This document shows, piece by piece, positions 46,812 through 59,435 of a stretch of DNA of 64,000 nt. Every line of letters starts with the position of its first letter. The stretch's first letter is position 1. The notes beneath the pieces were generated by a model. The model did not search any database. It had not been told where the DNA came from and worked only from the letters and a program-made list of their open reading frames with translations. This DNA comes from Druceiella hillmani. Taxonomy: Eukaryota > Arthropoda > Insecta > Lepidoptera > Hepialidae. Position numbers and translations under genes: made by a program. The stretch covers positions 12,273,501-12,337,500 of the forward strand of contig JAYKKI010000037.1 in NCBI GenBank assembly GCA_039881145.1, given 5' to 3'.

Positions 46812-47482
46812 GTGTATGACGCGCCACCAAACTTTTATAAATCGTCTTCAGGAGTCAGGCGTCAGATCTGGACATCCTGTTCATTAATCGCAACATATCG
46901 CCGGGCTCGTTTAGCCTATTATGATGATTCTTCACTGGCGAGTCTCCGTTTTTCCCATACGAAAATGGTAGACGTCCTCAAGTTTGACGTCATCCTGGAG
47001 AATGATTTTTGCCAAAATTTGATCGTCTGGTTACCGAGTTTAAAGACGGAATCATGATGGTATGACGTGGCATTCGAAGTGATCGCTGACTTCGCTGGTA
47101 TTTGTCCTCAATAATTTAAATACCAGACGCAACTTCGACAAAATTTGACTACCAATTTTACTGCCCATCTGACAGCCTTGCAAAAGCTCCATCTTCATAC
47201 AGGTCAAAGCACGTCTCCATAAAGCACATGTCATGAGACACTTTTTAGCACATTATGACACTACTGTGTTGAGACATCCAGAAATGAGTCCTAATTTTGA
47301 ATTCCATTAAACACGTCTAGGATGGGTCGTCGATTGCGGTAAGAGTATCTAAATTTGTTGAATTTAGCTGCATTAAAGCAAGCACTCCAGCGAACTATTT
47401 CATAATCGGCTCCAAGATGATGTATAAATATGGCAGAGAGATCATAAGTTGTCGTATAACCCACTTTTAAACACACATACAC
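46812..47482. other. Coding-like stretch, unidentified
   Basis: Base composition is balanced and ORFs are denser than around it: plus 46812-47057 (81 residues, ends WLPSLKTES), minus 47052-47234 and minus 47291-47482 (63 residues, contains SAIFIHHLGADYEIVRWSAC). It looks like one decayed coding sequence with several frame breaks, probably a transposon gene. I recognise no family and cannot settle the strand. Confidence 0.3.
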
Positions 47483-47489
47483 AAAAAGC

Positions 47490-48503
47490 GTAAATTAGAC
47501 TATTCAACCTCCTCCACCTCCACTTTGGATAATGCTAATACCATCAGTAAAACATTTTGAAAAGTAATTTATCAACTTAACCTCCCCATTCCCCCCTTTA
47601 TGTAATGATTAACCCATGTAAAATTGTGGAGCAAGTAATAATTCTTTTTTCATCTTGATATCATTACGACATTTAAAAGAATGAATATGGCGCTTTTATT
47701 TAAAAAAAAAAAGACAAATGGGCCGATCAAGTTGAAATTTCATAGGTGCTATTGCAGGTGCAGGTATATTTAGCTAAAAATTCTAGGCACATTTGAAATT
47801 TTGCAATATTTGTAAACTAGCTGTAAATTTAAAATTCATTTCAGAGTAACAAAATTATTCCTTTGAATTTTTAAAAATTTGATCACTTGGGATAGAAAGA
47901 TCAGCTCGAAGTTTTATAGGGCTATTAGGAGTGAATTTAGTCAAAAAAGGCTGCAAGTACTTGAAATTGTTTACAATATTTTAAAAGTAAGATCAGCTCT
48001 TTTCACAAATTTGTCTTTGTCTTTTTTTAAATTTATTCAGGTTATTTTATTATTATTTTTTTTAATGGTAATTGTATATTTTTAAGTTTTCAAAACTGTA
48101 TTTTCCTTATGACCATTTACAATTCATAAGTTATTGATGATCAAAGACAAAAGAACGGCTTTTTATTCAACGGTCTATCGCCGTGACATTTGGGCTTTGC
48201 AGCAGTAAATTATCACGCTGAAACCATTAAAAAATAAAGCAAAAGGAACAGGTGTTATATAACCTAATAAAATTTATCTGAGTCCAGTCTGGACTCATAA
48301 AAATTGATAAAACCAAAATCATTTTAAAAATTTGTTTTCTCATGTTTCTTTTTTTATTGCGCATTAACCGTAGTTGACAAAATATTTGACAAAAACTTAA
48401 AAATATTTTCTTATTTTTCTGTATGATTATTTTTCGCAAAGACAAAGCGCTTTACAAAAATCACTAGAACATTTAAACAAATTTTCTGCTCTCTTGAATT
48501 CTT
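47490..48503. other. AT-rich desert
   Basis: Nothing recognised. Confidence 0.4.
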
Positions 48504-48537
48504 TATATATATATATATATATATATATGTGTATATA

Positions 48538-48618
<81 letters not shown>
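48504..48618. repeat. (TA)n microsatellite with TG interruptions
   Basis: About 115 bp. The YIYIY ORFs on the minus strand here are artefacts. Confidence 0.97.
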
Positions 48619-48623
<5 letters not shown>

Positions 48624-51600
48624 TATACAAATCAGATTTAATATCAATAAGAGTGCTATAGATGATACCTTAAAAAACTATGTAATGTTAACTATTTCAT
48701 GATGTTAACCGCATCGTGCTTGTCTTTCACTAATTATGCATGATTTCTATTACGGAAGCCAACAGAATACTGTCAATTTGTAAATCCAGATGCATTGTAA
48801 ATTAGTGATAATTAAAATCGGCTCCCGCCTCCCGTCCTTAATCACCTCAACTACTGTAGTAGTTGGGTGTAATATTGGACAGATTACATACAGAAGTCTA
48901 TTAAGAACCTCGTGTTATAACTTCTCAAAATTGCTTAAGAGACACTTTCTTATTTCACATACACTTATTAAATAAACCAAAGTCGAAATTACAGGCCGAC
49001 TCAAAGCATTGGATACGCACAAGCATCAACAAGGTTTTAAAAAATAATAATGAATAAAACAGAAAACACTATTCAAATTAGATATCACATTAATTATCAA
49101 ACAACTCCATAACCGATTCGTAAAGCTGTCAACAGAGTAAAAAAATAAATTAAGATTGACACCTCTCATAACAGCACGTTAATCAATGTAAGTGTGCCAA
49201 AAATTATTGAAAGCTACAGTGACAGAAGTACTACAAAAGAAGTACTACAGTATTGCACTAAATGCCATACTGTAGAGTGATCGACTTAATTATTTAATCA
49301 TTTCAAAAAATTTATCAAAGGCAGTTCAGGTCAGAGAAAAAGAAAATTACATGCAACCACGCAATTATAGAATCCAAATTAAAAAAGTAAGGAAAGTAAA
49401 CCTAACATTTTTTTAAAATAAAAATCCACTAAACTGTTTTAAATATTTTATCCAACATAAGTATTTAAGTCAGTTCCTATGGAGACCAGATGACTACGTC
49501 AATTTCCAGGATACTGTAGACTAGAAGGTTGAAGTAAATTAAAATCGACTCAATATCATGGAAATTGTGGTAATATTGTATGATAAAACTGAGGAGTCAT
49601 ATTTGCTCATATTAAAAAATAGTTTATTGCTCAAACTCCATTGAATCACAAAGTCGATATCGTTTTGGAATAACATACAAATGGTTTGTTTTAGCCCCGT
49701 AAAAGTTCTACTAATTATTGGTGAACAGAAGGCAACGAGCATTATTTATAATTGAGGAAGTCATTTATAATAATGAAAAGGGGGCCTAAATAACTAACTT
49801 AATTGACTCCAGATTGTGTAACATAAGGCCGTTATCTCAATTATCACTCTAAATAATGCATATATTTTTTAATACGAACAGAAAAGATTATTTTAATGAA
49901 CAGAATTTCAAAATTTATATTGAAAATAAATTATTTTTATTTATTACAGTTATTATATTTTTTACTTCTTTCTTGGTCAATGTAGTACATTAAAATGAAC
50001 TTTGAATGGAATGGTTAAGTTTTTAAATTTTATGTATAACAATTCTAAAAATATCGCCAAAATGTCCTAAACCGTTTCTCACAGAAACCGTTTGACACAG
50101 AAACATGAAATTTTGTGTAATGATAATAAATATTAATCCGCATACATACTAATAGTCACTAACAAATAACGTTGCGGATATCATGTCGGAGACGGTAGAC
50201 GTAGGATATAAGTATAAAGAATGAACGTTGCCCTTAACTACGTGATATGAATACAGAATATAATTTCACGAAGACTATAAAGTGAATACACATGACAAAG
50301 AGGAAAGGTACCAAAAAATTAACCGATTCACCACTAGCAGTGCGACTTGAAGTGAAATACGCAAAAAGCCGGAAAATAATAATAGATTTTCGTGTTGTTT
50401 TTTAATACTAGTTACGTTCAAATAATGAAAAATTACTGTGTTTACAGCATAAATTAAATTTTTGAAAGACAGAACCAGTTATGAAATCAAACGAAAAACT
50501 ACAATATTACCTCAAAATGTTACTTAGTAACGTACGTTCTTTATAACGCGTAGCATACTAATTCTTTTTTCTTTAGATGGTGTGTGACAAAAAATGTATC
50601 ATTAATTTTTTAAACATAACGAAAATTTAATTATAATTTTAACATATAAAAAATCGGAATACATATGCCGTAACAGTATTAATAATATGTTAAATAGATC
50701 TTAATTTATAATTAAGTTTGATTTATTTCAAGCATGAGACTAGTTAATATGGACTCCTTAGTACTGTTTTAAACTGGAAACTATTAATTTTTCAAGTGTC
50801 CTACCTCGGCTTTAATTTTTCAGGAGATTTGCAAAAAAAATTTAAATTTACATACTCGGTTTCGGTAATTATCGATAAAATACAACTGTGTCGAATTTAT
50901 AGAATATTTTATCCGACACTACAACTCACAAAGGGCTTAGGTTTTAACGATTACTTTTCGCAGCCAGTCATGTCTCGATATACAGAATAAATAATAACAT
51001 GCTCTGTATCTTGACAACTAGACGATGAAACTGGAGAGTTTCGTATGCCGAGTTTTCGTAGGTCAACTTTTACATCGTAGAGCTAATGCTATATTGATCG
51101 CTCACTAAGCCGCCGCCTTTCGTATTAGAGTTGAACACCTTCTAAGATACTTGTTGGTTTTCCATTTTTACCTTAGCTTTTGGACTTTTATGTCCGCCAT
51201 ATCACACAATTTGCAAGTTTTGCTTTAGTTCGTATCTCCCAAAACTAACTATATTTTCGTTATTTTTGATAATGATCGATCATAATAACTAAAGGTTTCA
51301 CTGTTATATTATACCACATTTAAACGATATCTAAGAAAAAAGATGAAAGATAATAGATATACCGTGGAAATATCAGCAAAAAGTAATCGATCCCTGGTTA
51401 GCCACTGGGATATACAAGATAATTTAATCTAAAGCGTCATCTATCAATTTAATATTGTAATAGAAATTAATCTCAGCAGCAATTTTTTTATAATTTTGGT
51501 GATGAGATATTGCAAAATATAACATTTGAAATATTTTAAAACAAATAAATGTGAAGATAACTGTCGAAAACATTGGTTTCATCTCAACGTCATCCGAAAA

Positions 51601-51689
51601 GTAACTCAAATTTACATCAGGGGAATTAGGTTACTCAAGTACTTGGTAGTCGTTACTTGGTACTAAGCGATAAAGAAACCAAGTGCAAA
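48619..51689. other. AT-rich desert
   Basis: No gene or element recognised. Small local repeats only: AGAAGTACTACA twice near 49226-49250, AAACCGTTT twice near 50075-50095, and CAACTACT..AGTAGTTG mirrored at 48848-48865. Confidence 0.4.
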
Positions 51690-51930
51690 GTGTAGTAAAT
51701 AGAGGCGACGACAGCCTACAAAGCGGTCCGCACCTGCCCCGGTCATTACCAGCTCGCCGACGCTCGAATTATTCACGAGACGAGGCGGGCGGACTAATGG
51801 GGCGGAAGAATGCAAAAAAATAAAGTACAAAGATACAACTGAACTTTTTTAAAATTGTTTCCACTTATTTCGTCCGGGTGTCGTAGTCGACTAGTTACCA
51901 TTAGCATTTCTCCAGGGCGGTAGGGCGGTT
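51690..51930. other. GC-rich non-coding island
   Basis: Dense in CpG: CAAAGCGGTCCGCACCTGCC, CCAGCTCGCCGACGCTCGAA, GACGAGGCGGGCGGACTAAT, TCCAGGGCGGTAGGGCGG. It holds TAAT cores and E-box-like CACCTG. No open frame or repeat identity. Candidate regulatory element. Confidence 0.3.
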
Positions 51931-52649
51931 TGGAGTTTATTGGGTCAATAACTTAGTTCTTGAGTTTGTATTTTACGAGCTGCCCATCTTGGCTTTATAC
52001 GGGCAAAAAGGGACCAGGGCTGACCATATTTTTATATAATAATTATATTTACGGTTAGCAATTATTTAAGAACACTGATGAGGTGTTTCTTTATTTCTAT
52101 CTTGAACCAAGATACATGTTGTCATGTCTTTAAATTTTATTATTTGAAAATGTTCATTCATCTTCCATCTTATTTTTATTTCTTTAAGGCTTAAAAACCA
52201 TTAGAAATATAAATGCAAAATTCAAAGTTTGTAAGGTTAGTAGCAGGCCTATAGTTCTAGAGGATTCGTAATGAATCAATGGATAGTATATACACACATA
52301 TATAGATTTCAAGACGTTATTAGCTGGCTACCTGCCCTGCGTTGTAAAGAAGACCGACACGACATGATGATAAATTCTGTTGTCTTTAGCTCAGTTTACA
52401 AATGTGTTTATTATACGTTTCCTTACAGTTTTATGTGATTTATTTATCCCATATTACAATTTTTCCTCTAATGAAAAGGGATAAGACGTTTTTGATTTGT
52501 AAAACTTCTCAACAGAGTCGCCGTTATATAATGAACATATAAAAATAATACTCGTAACGTTTTTATCATCGAGAAAATAAATAGAGATTGAAAAATAAGT
52601 ATAGCGAAACTTTCCTTTGTTTTTGATATTTTTGTCCCTAAATATAAAA
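51931..52649. other. No feature recognised
   Basis: AT-rich; nothing supportable. Confidence 0.4.
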
Positions 52650-52890
52650 TGCTTAGCTATTACCCGCAGCTTCATCCGCATAGACTAATAATTTTATATT
52701 ATATTTTCGTATTAAAGAAACGAAACATTTTCTCGCTGGCATAAGTGGCCTATATCCTAATCTAGGTTATAATCTAAGGCATTTACAGTCTCTTTTGAAT
52801 CGTCGATGAATTTACCAGTTATGATATTTTGTAACAGACATTTTTGCAAAGGTTACTCTCGATTATGCTTTTAAATTTAATTACTAATTA
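52650..52890 (+). repeat. Retroposon fragment
   Basis: TTACCCGCAGCTTCATCCGC, then GTGGCCTATATCCTAATCTA and GGTTATAATCTAAGG, are the head and the 'TAGCCTATG..CCAG..TATAATCTA' part of dispersed lepidopteran retroposons. Confidence 0.5.
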
Positions 52891-52904
52891 AAAATTTAAT
52901 CTCG

Positions 52905-53342
52905 TTAACGTCCGCTGCGTAGGAAGCCAAGCGCGCGAGTGTGTCGCGCATCCGCGCGACACACTACCTCCTCCCCCGCCCACTTCTCACCCACATTAAT
53001 CTACGCACTAAACGCCAACGCGCTTAGTCGTTATGATGAACCGAAGGATGGTATTTTCATCATATCTCCTAAACTATGAAACCAAACAGTAAACTGTGGA
53101 GGAGACATTTTATCTACGTTAAATTGTCTAGATGATTAAATTTTAATTTATACATATTAATATCATTATCCATAAAAAGTACAATTGTATCATTTTTATC
53201 AAATTATAACAGTCAGGGATAATGTAGTTTTCTATTACGGAAATAATTTTTAGAATCAAGTTGATAGTTCCAGATATTACTCTCTACAAAGAAACAAACA
53301 AACGAACGAACGCATTTTACTTTTTATAATATTAGTATAGAT
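52905..53342 (+). repeat. Second retroposon with intact-looking 3' end
   Basis: It starts in a CpG-rich part (GCGCGCGAGTGTGTCGCGC, ACTACCTCCTCCCCCGCCCA), passes GGTATTTTCATCATATCTCC and AAGTTGATAGTTCCAGATAT, and ends AAACAAACGAACGAACGC, TTTATAATATTAGTATAGAT. That ending is a hallmark of dispersed repeats in moths and butterflies and is the best lineage clue in the window. The start is approximate. Confidence 0.6.
52939..52964. repeat. GC-rich perfect palindrome, 11-bp arms
   Basis: GTGTGTCGCGC, a four-base loop ATCC, then GCGCGACACAC. It lies in the head of the retroposon and may be part of the family consensus. Confidence 0.85.
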
Positions 53343-53519
53343 AAAATGAGAAAAATATTTTCAGTTAAAAAGATATAAATATTTTGTATGAAAAATAAAT
53401 AACGCTCAATGCGGGAATTCGACTTATGACTTATGCTTGATCGATTTTATGATATAAAGAGATTCCAAATACTTAAGCTTTTCTTATGCGCAAAAAATTA
53501 AAGGCAAATACCTTTTAAC

Positions 53520-53780
53520 ACAGACGTTCGGCGCAAACGTTGTCATATTTTACAACCGGCTCCTATCACCACCTGGATTTTTGTATCAGAAGCATAACTT
53601 AAATTGTTACTTCAGGATGTTGTATACCGGTGAATTGGCAAACAGCAGCTGACATGAAATATTACCAAAGCCGTGCGAGTGTGTTTACACAGCGGCCCTC
53701 TGCGGTGGCCGATGATTGATCGACACTATTTATGATTAAAATATCAAGCGCTCGACCGCTTTCCTATAAACCAAATTATG
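53520..53780. other. GC-richer non-coding island
   Basis: Contains GACGTTCGGCGCAAACGTTG, CAGCGGCCCTCTGCGGTGGC, GATGATTGATCGACAC and CAAGCGCTCGACCGCTTTCC. No ORF. Candidate conserved element. Confidence 0.25.
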
Positions 53781-55325
53781 TGCGAAGATATTGGAGGAAG
53801 GAGGGGGAAAATTATGATATAATTTAATTGTAGGAAATTGAAAAACACCCACGTTCATACACATATATACACAATTGCAACGTTCTAATGTTTACCATTA
53901 TACCAATATCGCTCAGCAATTATACAATTAAGTGCCTGTTATAATCTTGGAATATTGTAGATGATACAGGCAGATAAGTTTGCGTTGGACCTTGACAAAA
54001 TAAAGTTAATTTCTTTTGCAATTATCTTTGTTGATTACAGATGGAACAGGTCATGAATTTCAATAAATTTTAATTTTTTTTAAATTATTCTAGGAAACAA
54101 CTTTTTCTATTTGAACTTTTATAAATATTGGTTAGATTTTTCTCTATAAATTTTTAAATCTATCTATGTGACGAAATATTCAAGAGAGTATCGCGCTGAG
54201 TTATTTCAGCAAGGTTTGGTTTTGTTTTATTGGTTGTTTTAGTTTTACCTATCCTTTTTAATGAATCTAATATTTTCCGCATGTACATTTGTTTCATATC
54301 ACTCAGAATTTGAACAGCCAAGCTTTAACTTTATGGAACTTCTTTCCTGACTAGATTTCTTCTGACAAATTTTCTGTCCGTTATATTTTACGCAACATAT
54401 AAATTAATACTTTTTAAAACCCAAATATTTCTTATTCATGTATAAAATTCATGGGATAATCCATTTTATTTCAGCTAGTATAAACAATTTGCGTTTTCTT
54501 AGAAATTTACTCTTAATAGGAGCACAATTTTACAAAAAATAATAAAATTTTAAACCGAGTTTGTAGCAAACAGCTAAATATTTTAAATCTTATTTTTGCT
54601 ATACTTTCTATTACAAAAAAAAGTGCGAAATGAATCTCATGTCGCAAATAGTTTAAAAAGTGTTGTGTTCTTACACCAGATTCACAAAAATACAAATGAC
54701 CTGTAAAATGCAGGCCATTTGAGTGGTTTCAATTTAATACGACTTGCATAAAGTAGTGAAAATATTTCATTCAAACGTAGCGAGACTACGTAGACAATAC
54801 ATGGACAAAACCGTTTACTTGAGATTCAAAGAAAATGAATAATTAAACCAGTTTGCATATCTTTTTACAGAATTATAATTTATAGAAACTATCGTGCACA
54901 ACGCAATGACTGTCGCTGATAAAGGCAAAACTTCTAATACCACATATAAAATGAAGGCAATAATCCTTTCTTATCGGTATAAAAAAATTTCATGAAGTCA
55001 ATTAATTAGTCTGAAATTATATACATTAAAAGACAGCACATATATTGAATCACATATATACATTACACACATATACACATTTATTTGATTTCGCTCAAGA
55101 CCAAGACTATAAAATTGAAAGTGATTATCATTTTGAGCTCGTTATATCAATTATTTTTTTTTAATTAAACTTTTGATTAAACCGACAGAAATACATATTA
55201 GTCGAGTACTAAAAGTTTAAAACATTCCTTTAGTTTGTTTTAATTCTTTAATTTGTTTGAATATTTTAAATACAATTATTTTTTAAACCATTTATTATAA
55301 ATAAAGCTTTTCAGTTTAGTTTTTT
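53781..55325. other. AT-rich desert
   Basis: Nothing supportable. Confidence 0.4.
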
Positions 55326-55942
55326 AGGGTGCGGTATCCAAATGGCAAAAACGGAACCATTATAATTTCGTCCTGTCCCTCTGTCTGTTCGTCTATCTGT
55401 CCGTATGTCACTTTATTGGAAGACCATTGGCACTATTTAGATAAAATTTGATTCGTAAGTGTCTTCTACGAATCGCCATACAATGAATAGTGGAATTGTG
55501 AAAAAAATAATATTAGGGGTGTCACTCCATAAATGTAACTGAGGGGTGAAAAAATATCAGTACGTGTGGAGTATCGGTAGATTGATCTTAAAATGATATA
55601 GAGGTTCCAACATAACTTTTTATTTAAGTCAATAGTTGGTGTGACAGGCGCTTCGAAAATTGTAAAAAGTGTCCCCCCCCCGTAACTTTTCAACTAACGT
55701 GTATAAAATTCTGAAACAAAATTAAGATAGTAGAACCTAAAATAAATTTTCAGTGAAAAAATTTGGATTAGATACGTTGTGTAGTTTTTGAGATATGGGA
55801 TATTTTCGGTGCCGGCCGTAGCAATAGCTCTAACTGCCGAACTATACAAAAGTCAAAATATATCTTATTGCATACGAAATAAGTTTAATATTATTTGGGG
55901 CTACGAAACCCTTCGTACGATTTGCGTTTGGTCGGTTTTTTA
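55326..55942 (+). repeat. Full-length AGGGTTCCGTACC-type repeat
   Basis: Starts AGGGTGCGGTATCCAAATGG, continues GTCCCTCTGTCTGTTCGTCT and ATCTGTCCGTATGTCACTTT, and ends ACGAAACCCTTCGTACGATT, then TTTGGTCGGTTTTT. All landmarks of the family are in order over 617 bp. The 75-residue minus ORF inside is incidental. Confidence 0.65.
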
Positions 55943-56330
55943 GTTATTCCCGCATAGTTCAGATGAGGTCGTAACGTGAATCGATCGAGGAACTAATGAT
56001 TTAAAACCAATAAATACTTTTTTTAATCTCCAGTATTGTCAGAGCCAATAATGTGAAGTGTACCTAATTATTTATACGAGTAGTTTCGCATCACGTGTAT
56101 TATCATTGTTTTAGGGACTGTAACGAGACATATAAAATCAATATACTTTCGAGGTTATTCTTAAAACTCTGTGAAACGTATAAAAACATTACAGATTATA
56201 CAGTATCCGCAGTATTCATAGGTCGTGAGCATTTATCAACATACTCATTTAATTTTTTTAATGTGAAATTCGAAGTGTGTGTTACCGAATAAAGGAATAT
56301 TCAACAGTAGCAAATATTTAAATCGAATTC
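55943..56330. other. No feature recognised
   Basis: AT-rich; a 65-residue ORF at 56095-56292 shows no domain. Confidence 0.35.
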
Positions 56331-56515
56331 ACATTTAGCGCATAGATTATGATGGCGTCGGCATGTCCACGAACGAATGCACTCATTAGGGAGCTGTCAA
56401 CCTCACTCGCAGCCGGACGTCGAGTCAATGGAAGTCATTAACGCGCCGCTTCACATTTAAAGTGGAGACAATGGCTCGGGCGGACCACGGCGTATTGTCA
56501 GGATGTCAACTTTTA
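56331..56515. other. GC-rich non-coding island with homeodomain-like cores
   Basis: Includes GATGGCGTCGGCATGTCCAC, CACTCATTAGGGAGCTGTCA, CAGCCGGACGTCGAGTCAAT, GTCATTAACGCGCCGC and GGCTCGGGCGGACCACGG. Two ATTA cores lie in a CpG-rich setting, as in developmental enhancers of insects. No coding frame. Confidence 0.3.
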
Positions 56516-56678
56516 TTAAGTTTTTATTTCACAATGTAACAACTTTTAATTCTTTGTCTTTAACCAAAAACAAATTCTCCGCTAACGTCATTTCCTCTTA
56601 TTTTGATTCGGTGCTGACTATACGTCATTGTCCCATTTAATAAAAGCCAGGTTAATTCATTTACATGTCATAAAATAT

Positions 56679-56710
56679 TATATATATATATATATATATA
56701 TGTGTGTATA

Positions 56711-56764
<54 letters not shown>
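56679..56764. repeat. (TA)n microsatellite
   Basis: TA/TG compound repeat about 86 bp long, about 90 bp before the pogo element. Confidence 0.97.
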
Positions 56765-56765
<1 letters not shown>

Positions 56766-57229
56766 GCATTTAATTTAACATATGAATTACAAATAAAACT
56801 AAGTTAGATCGGAACACGCTCAGGGTTCTGTGATTGTCTACGTTCAATAGATAGGGTAAAACGCTACAATACGCCCCACTTTTACGGGATTCTCAATAAA
56901 ATGCCCTCTAAACTTTTATCAGTCATATATTTATCATAAATGCAACAAATGGTATTTAAACTACAAAATGGCACTTCAATTTGGTTACATTTCTTATTAC
57001 ACTAGTTACAAAAAATATTTTTTCAGACCTTCGGTGGGGCGTTTTGTAGCACTATGTGTTGATAATATGCCTCACGGCTGTTACAAAATGCCCCATTATA
57101 ATATTATTACAAAAATAGAACAAACTTAAGATAATTAAAATAAAAACTCAACAATTAGTCTTAGAAATTACTTCGAGATCAATTTCAAATCACCATAATC
57201 AGTTTTACGTGGCATTTACTGAATAACAT

Positions 57230-59193
57230 TTAATTATTTTTCTTTATTTTCTTAATCTTATTGATAGCTTCCCGTTTAACTTTTTTTCCACAAACATTGC
57301 ACAGAGGATTGTACATGGTACAAAACTCATGCATCCAAGATGAACATGACAAACACCTATCCAATCCTCTTTAGAAGTCGTGGAATAATAATTTTCTGTA
57401 CATTCAATGCACCTATTCTCTTCTTCATCAGAAATATCTTCGTTCGAGGAGCTTTTGTAACTTTGTTCATCAATATCGCTTTCTGATGATGAAGAGACAA
57501 CGGTCACTTTCTTTTTTTTTTGATTTTCCTTGTTTTCTTTCCTGTGTTACTTTCTTTTTTTCACATATCTTCAGTTTCTTCATCACTGCATCCTTCTTAC
57601 ACTTTTCTTTAGCTTTTATTTTTTGTATATTCTCTGGGGACGTCAACACCATAGCCTTTTGTTTTCTTTTCAACGTCATTGCTGGTAATTTAGGTATGGG
57701 ATGAACTTTAGTCAAAACTTTTGTAGGCGTTTCTTCTGCAGACGCTGAGGGTAAATCTGGACTGGATTTTTGGGGTGTTTTATCAAATGCAGTACAATTA
57801 TACCGTTCAACATTTTCTGTAACCATTTCTTCTTCATTATTTCCAGATTAATTTTCAGTTACTTCCACTTCCGAAATTGTTCGTTCCATTTCAGCTGGAA
57901 GATTATTGATGTTTTGTATCCCTGAAAAGCATTCGCCAAGTTCATTAACATTATTATCATTTCCTTGCTCATCATATACAAGATCTCGCAACGAGTCCGA
58001 GAGTGAAAAATAGTGCTCTGGTATGTCGTTTGGATCATATGGGTAGATCCCACAAGACTTTAAAGCAGCGATTCCATTAGATACACTAGCAGCCTTTCCC
58101 CAGGCCTTACCAATAAGTTTGGACACATCGTAGCGAGTAAGTCGTTTATCTTTATTCATGATCATCCAAGATTTGGCTTCCAGAGCAAAATAAATCTTCA
58201 AAGGTCTGAAAAATGCCCTATCCAGTGGTTGAAGTGCATGAGTTGTGTGACTTGGTAAGCATAATAATGTAACATCATTCTCTTTAGCTACTTCTGACAA
58301 GCGAATATTGTTGCAATGTGAACTGTGACCATCCATTATCAATAATGATTTTCCAGGACCTTTTTTTGTAAGAATATCTCCTCGAACCATTTCATGAAGA
58401 GTTCCGAGTTTATATATGAGGACTTCTTATTCATATATACTTGCGAACATGGTGGTAGTCCTTCAGAAAACTGAGGCTTGCTGTAGGTACCCTTATAAAT
58501 TAATACCGGTGGCATAAAGTTACCTTGAGCATTGCAGCAAGCTATGATTGTCACATTCTCTCCCTTTTCGCAACTAGTCAAAGTATAAACATCTTTAGCT
58601 CCTTTGCTGCCTATAACTTTACCAGGTTTATTATTTATTTGGATGCCAGTCTCATCCATGTTGAATATTTAGTTCAGATGTTCACCCAAGTCGTTTTCTT
58701 CATATATCTGAGCCAGCAGTGTACAAAAATGTTGGACATCCTCTCGATTTACACCATAAGTTCTAGCAAGTGACAGACCTTCAGATTTTCGCTGACTTAA
58801 CTCAGGGTTACTTTTCAAGAACCAGTTGAACCAAACGTTACCTGCTTGATGAGTATCGTTCGAGAATGGGTTTTTTATCTTAAGCGTTTGAGCTAACTGG
58901 TAAGCCATTTCTTTGACATCCTTTCGGTCAGGTGCAAAGCCAACTTTTTCAAGTTTTTGAATATGAGCTACTAGTTTTTTCTCGTGTTCTTCTGAAAAAA
59001 CAGATGGTCTCCCGTGTGGCATTTTAAGTTTTCCTGTTACCAGATGTCGTCTGAGCGTTCTAGATGGGATATTGTAAACCCTAGAAGCTTCATTAATTCC
59101 CATCTCCTTGTTACGCACTTTTTGCATATCTTTATTTAAATCCGCATCAGACCAAGAAGCCCGTAGTGTTTTTCTTTGATAGTTACGCGACAT
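57230..59193 (-). pseudogene. Pogo/Tigger transposase (stops and frameshifts)
   Basis: The ATG at 59193 opens MSRNYQRKTLRASWSDADLN, followed by a Psq-type helix-turn-helix (GINEASRVYNIPSRTLRRHL) and a CENP-B-like second DNA-binding region (WFNWFLKSNPELSQRKSEGL). The DDE_1 domain follows: NMDETGIQINNKPGKVIG (first Asp, 58656-58654), LLIMDGHSSHCNN (second Asp, 58333-58331), and SHTTHALQPLDRAFFRPLK (third Asp, 58222-58220). The C-terminus is Lys/Ser/Glu-rich and ends in a zinc-finger-like CIECTENYYSTTSKEDWI, then RCLSCSSWMHEFC in another frame. Breaks: in-frame TAA at 58669-58671 just before the DDE domain; frame change at the A7 run (58361-58367); in-frame TAA at 57848-57850; frame change at an A10 run (57512-57521); frame change near 57360. 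All three catalytic Asp remain. Confidence 0.9.
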
Positions 59194-59435
59194 CTGTAAA
59201 AATAAAAAGTATTTTTTTAATAAATAATTTGATTGGGTATATGAGCATAATGAACGAGGCGTTTTGTAAATTTATGTTTACAAAACGCCCCAGTCGCAAG
59301 ATGGACGCCGTTGCGAGTAATTCACTACAAGGAATACGTTAAATAATAGGTAAATTAAAGCTGTACATACATTTCCAAACAAAAACTGCATTAAAAAAAT
59401 ACTGTACAATGTAAGTAAATTTGTATGGTACTCAC
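59194..59435 (-). other. Likely 5' UTR intron of the transposase
   Basis: On the minus strand a strong donor (TTTGCG|GTGAGTACC, first intron base 59435) and an acceptor (ATTTTTACAG, last intron base 59194) lie 242 bp apart. The acceptor ends directly before the start codon. The upstream exon has no ATG in frame with the transposase, so it would be untranslated. Splicing is inferred from consensus only. Confidence 0.55.
59258..59289. repeat. Inverted pair of subterminal motifs
   Basis: GGCGTTTTGTAAA (59258-59270) faces its exact complement (59277-59289) across six bases inside the transposase intron. Each half is a variant of the end motif GGGGCGTATTGTA, so this may be a double transposase-binding site. 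Confidence 0.7.

Noticed and set aside
56480..56500. CGGCGTATTGTCAGG just outside the pogo element, similar to its end motif
   Set aside because: Lies beyond the TA target site and the terminal repeat, and matches only part of the motif; treated as coincidence.
57486..57704. Plus-strand ORF rich in Phe and Ser inside the pogo element
   Set aside because: Antisense shadow of the Lys/Glu-rich transposase C-terminus.
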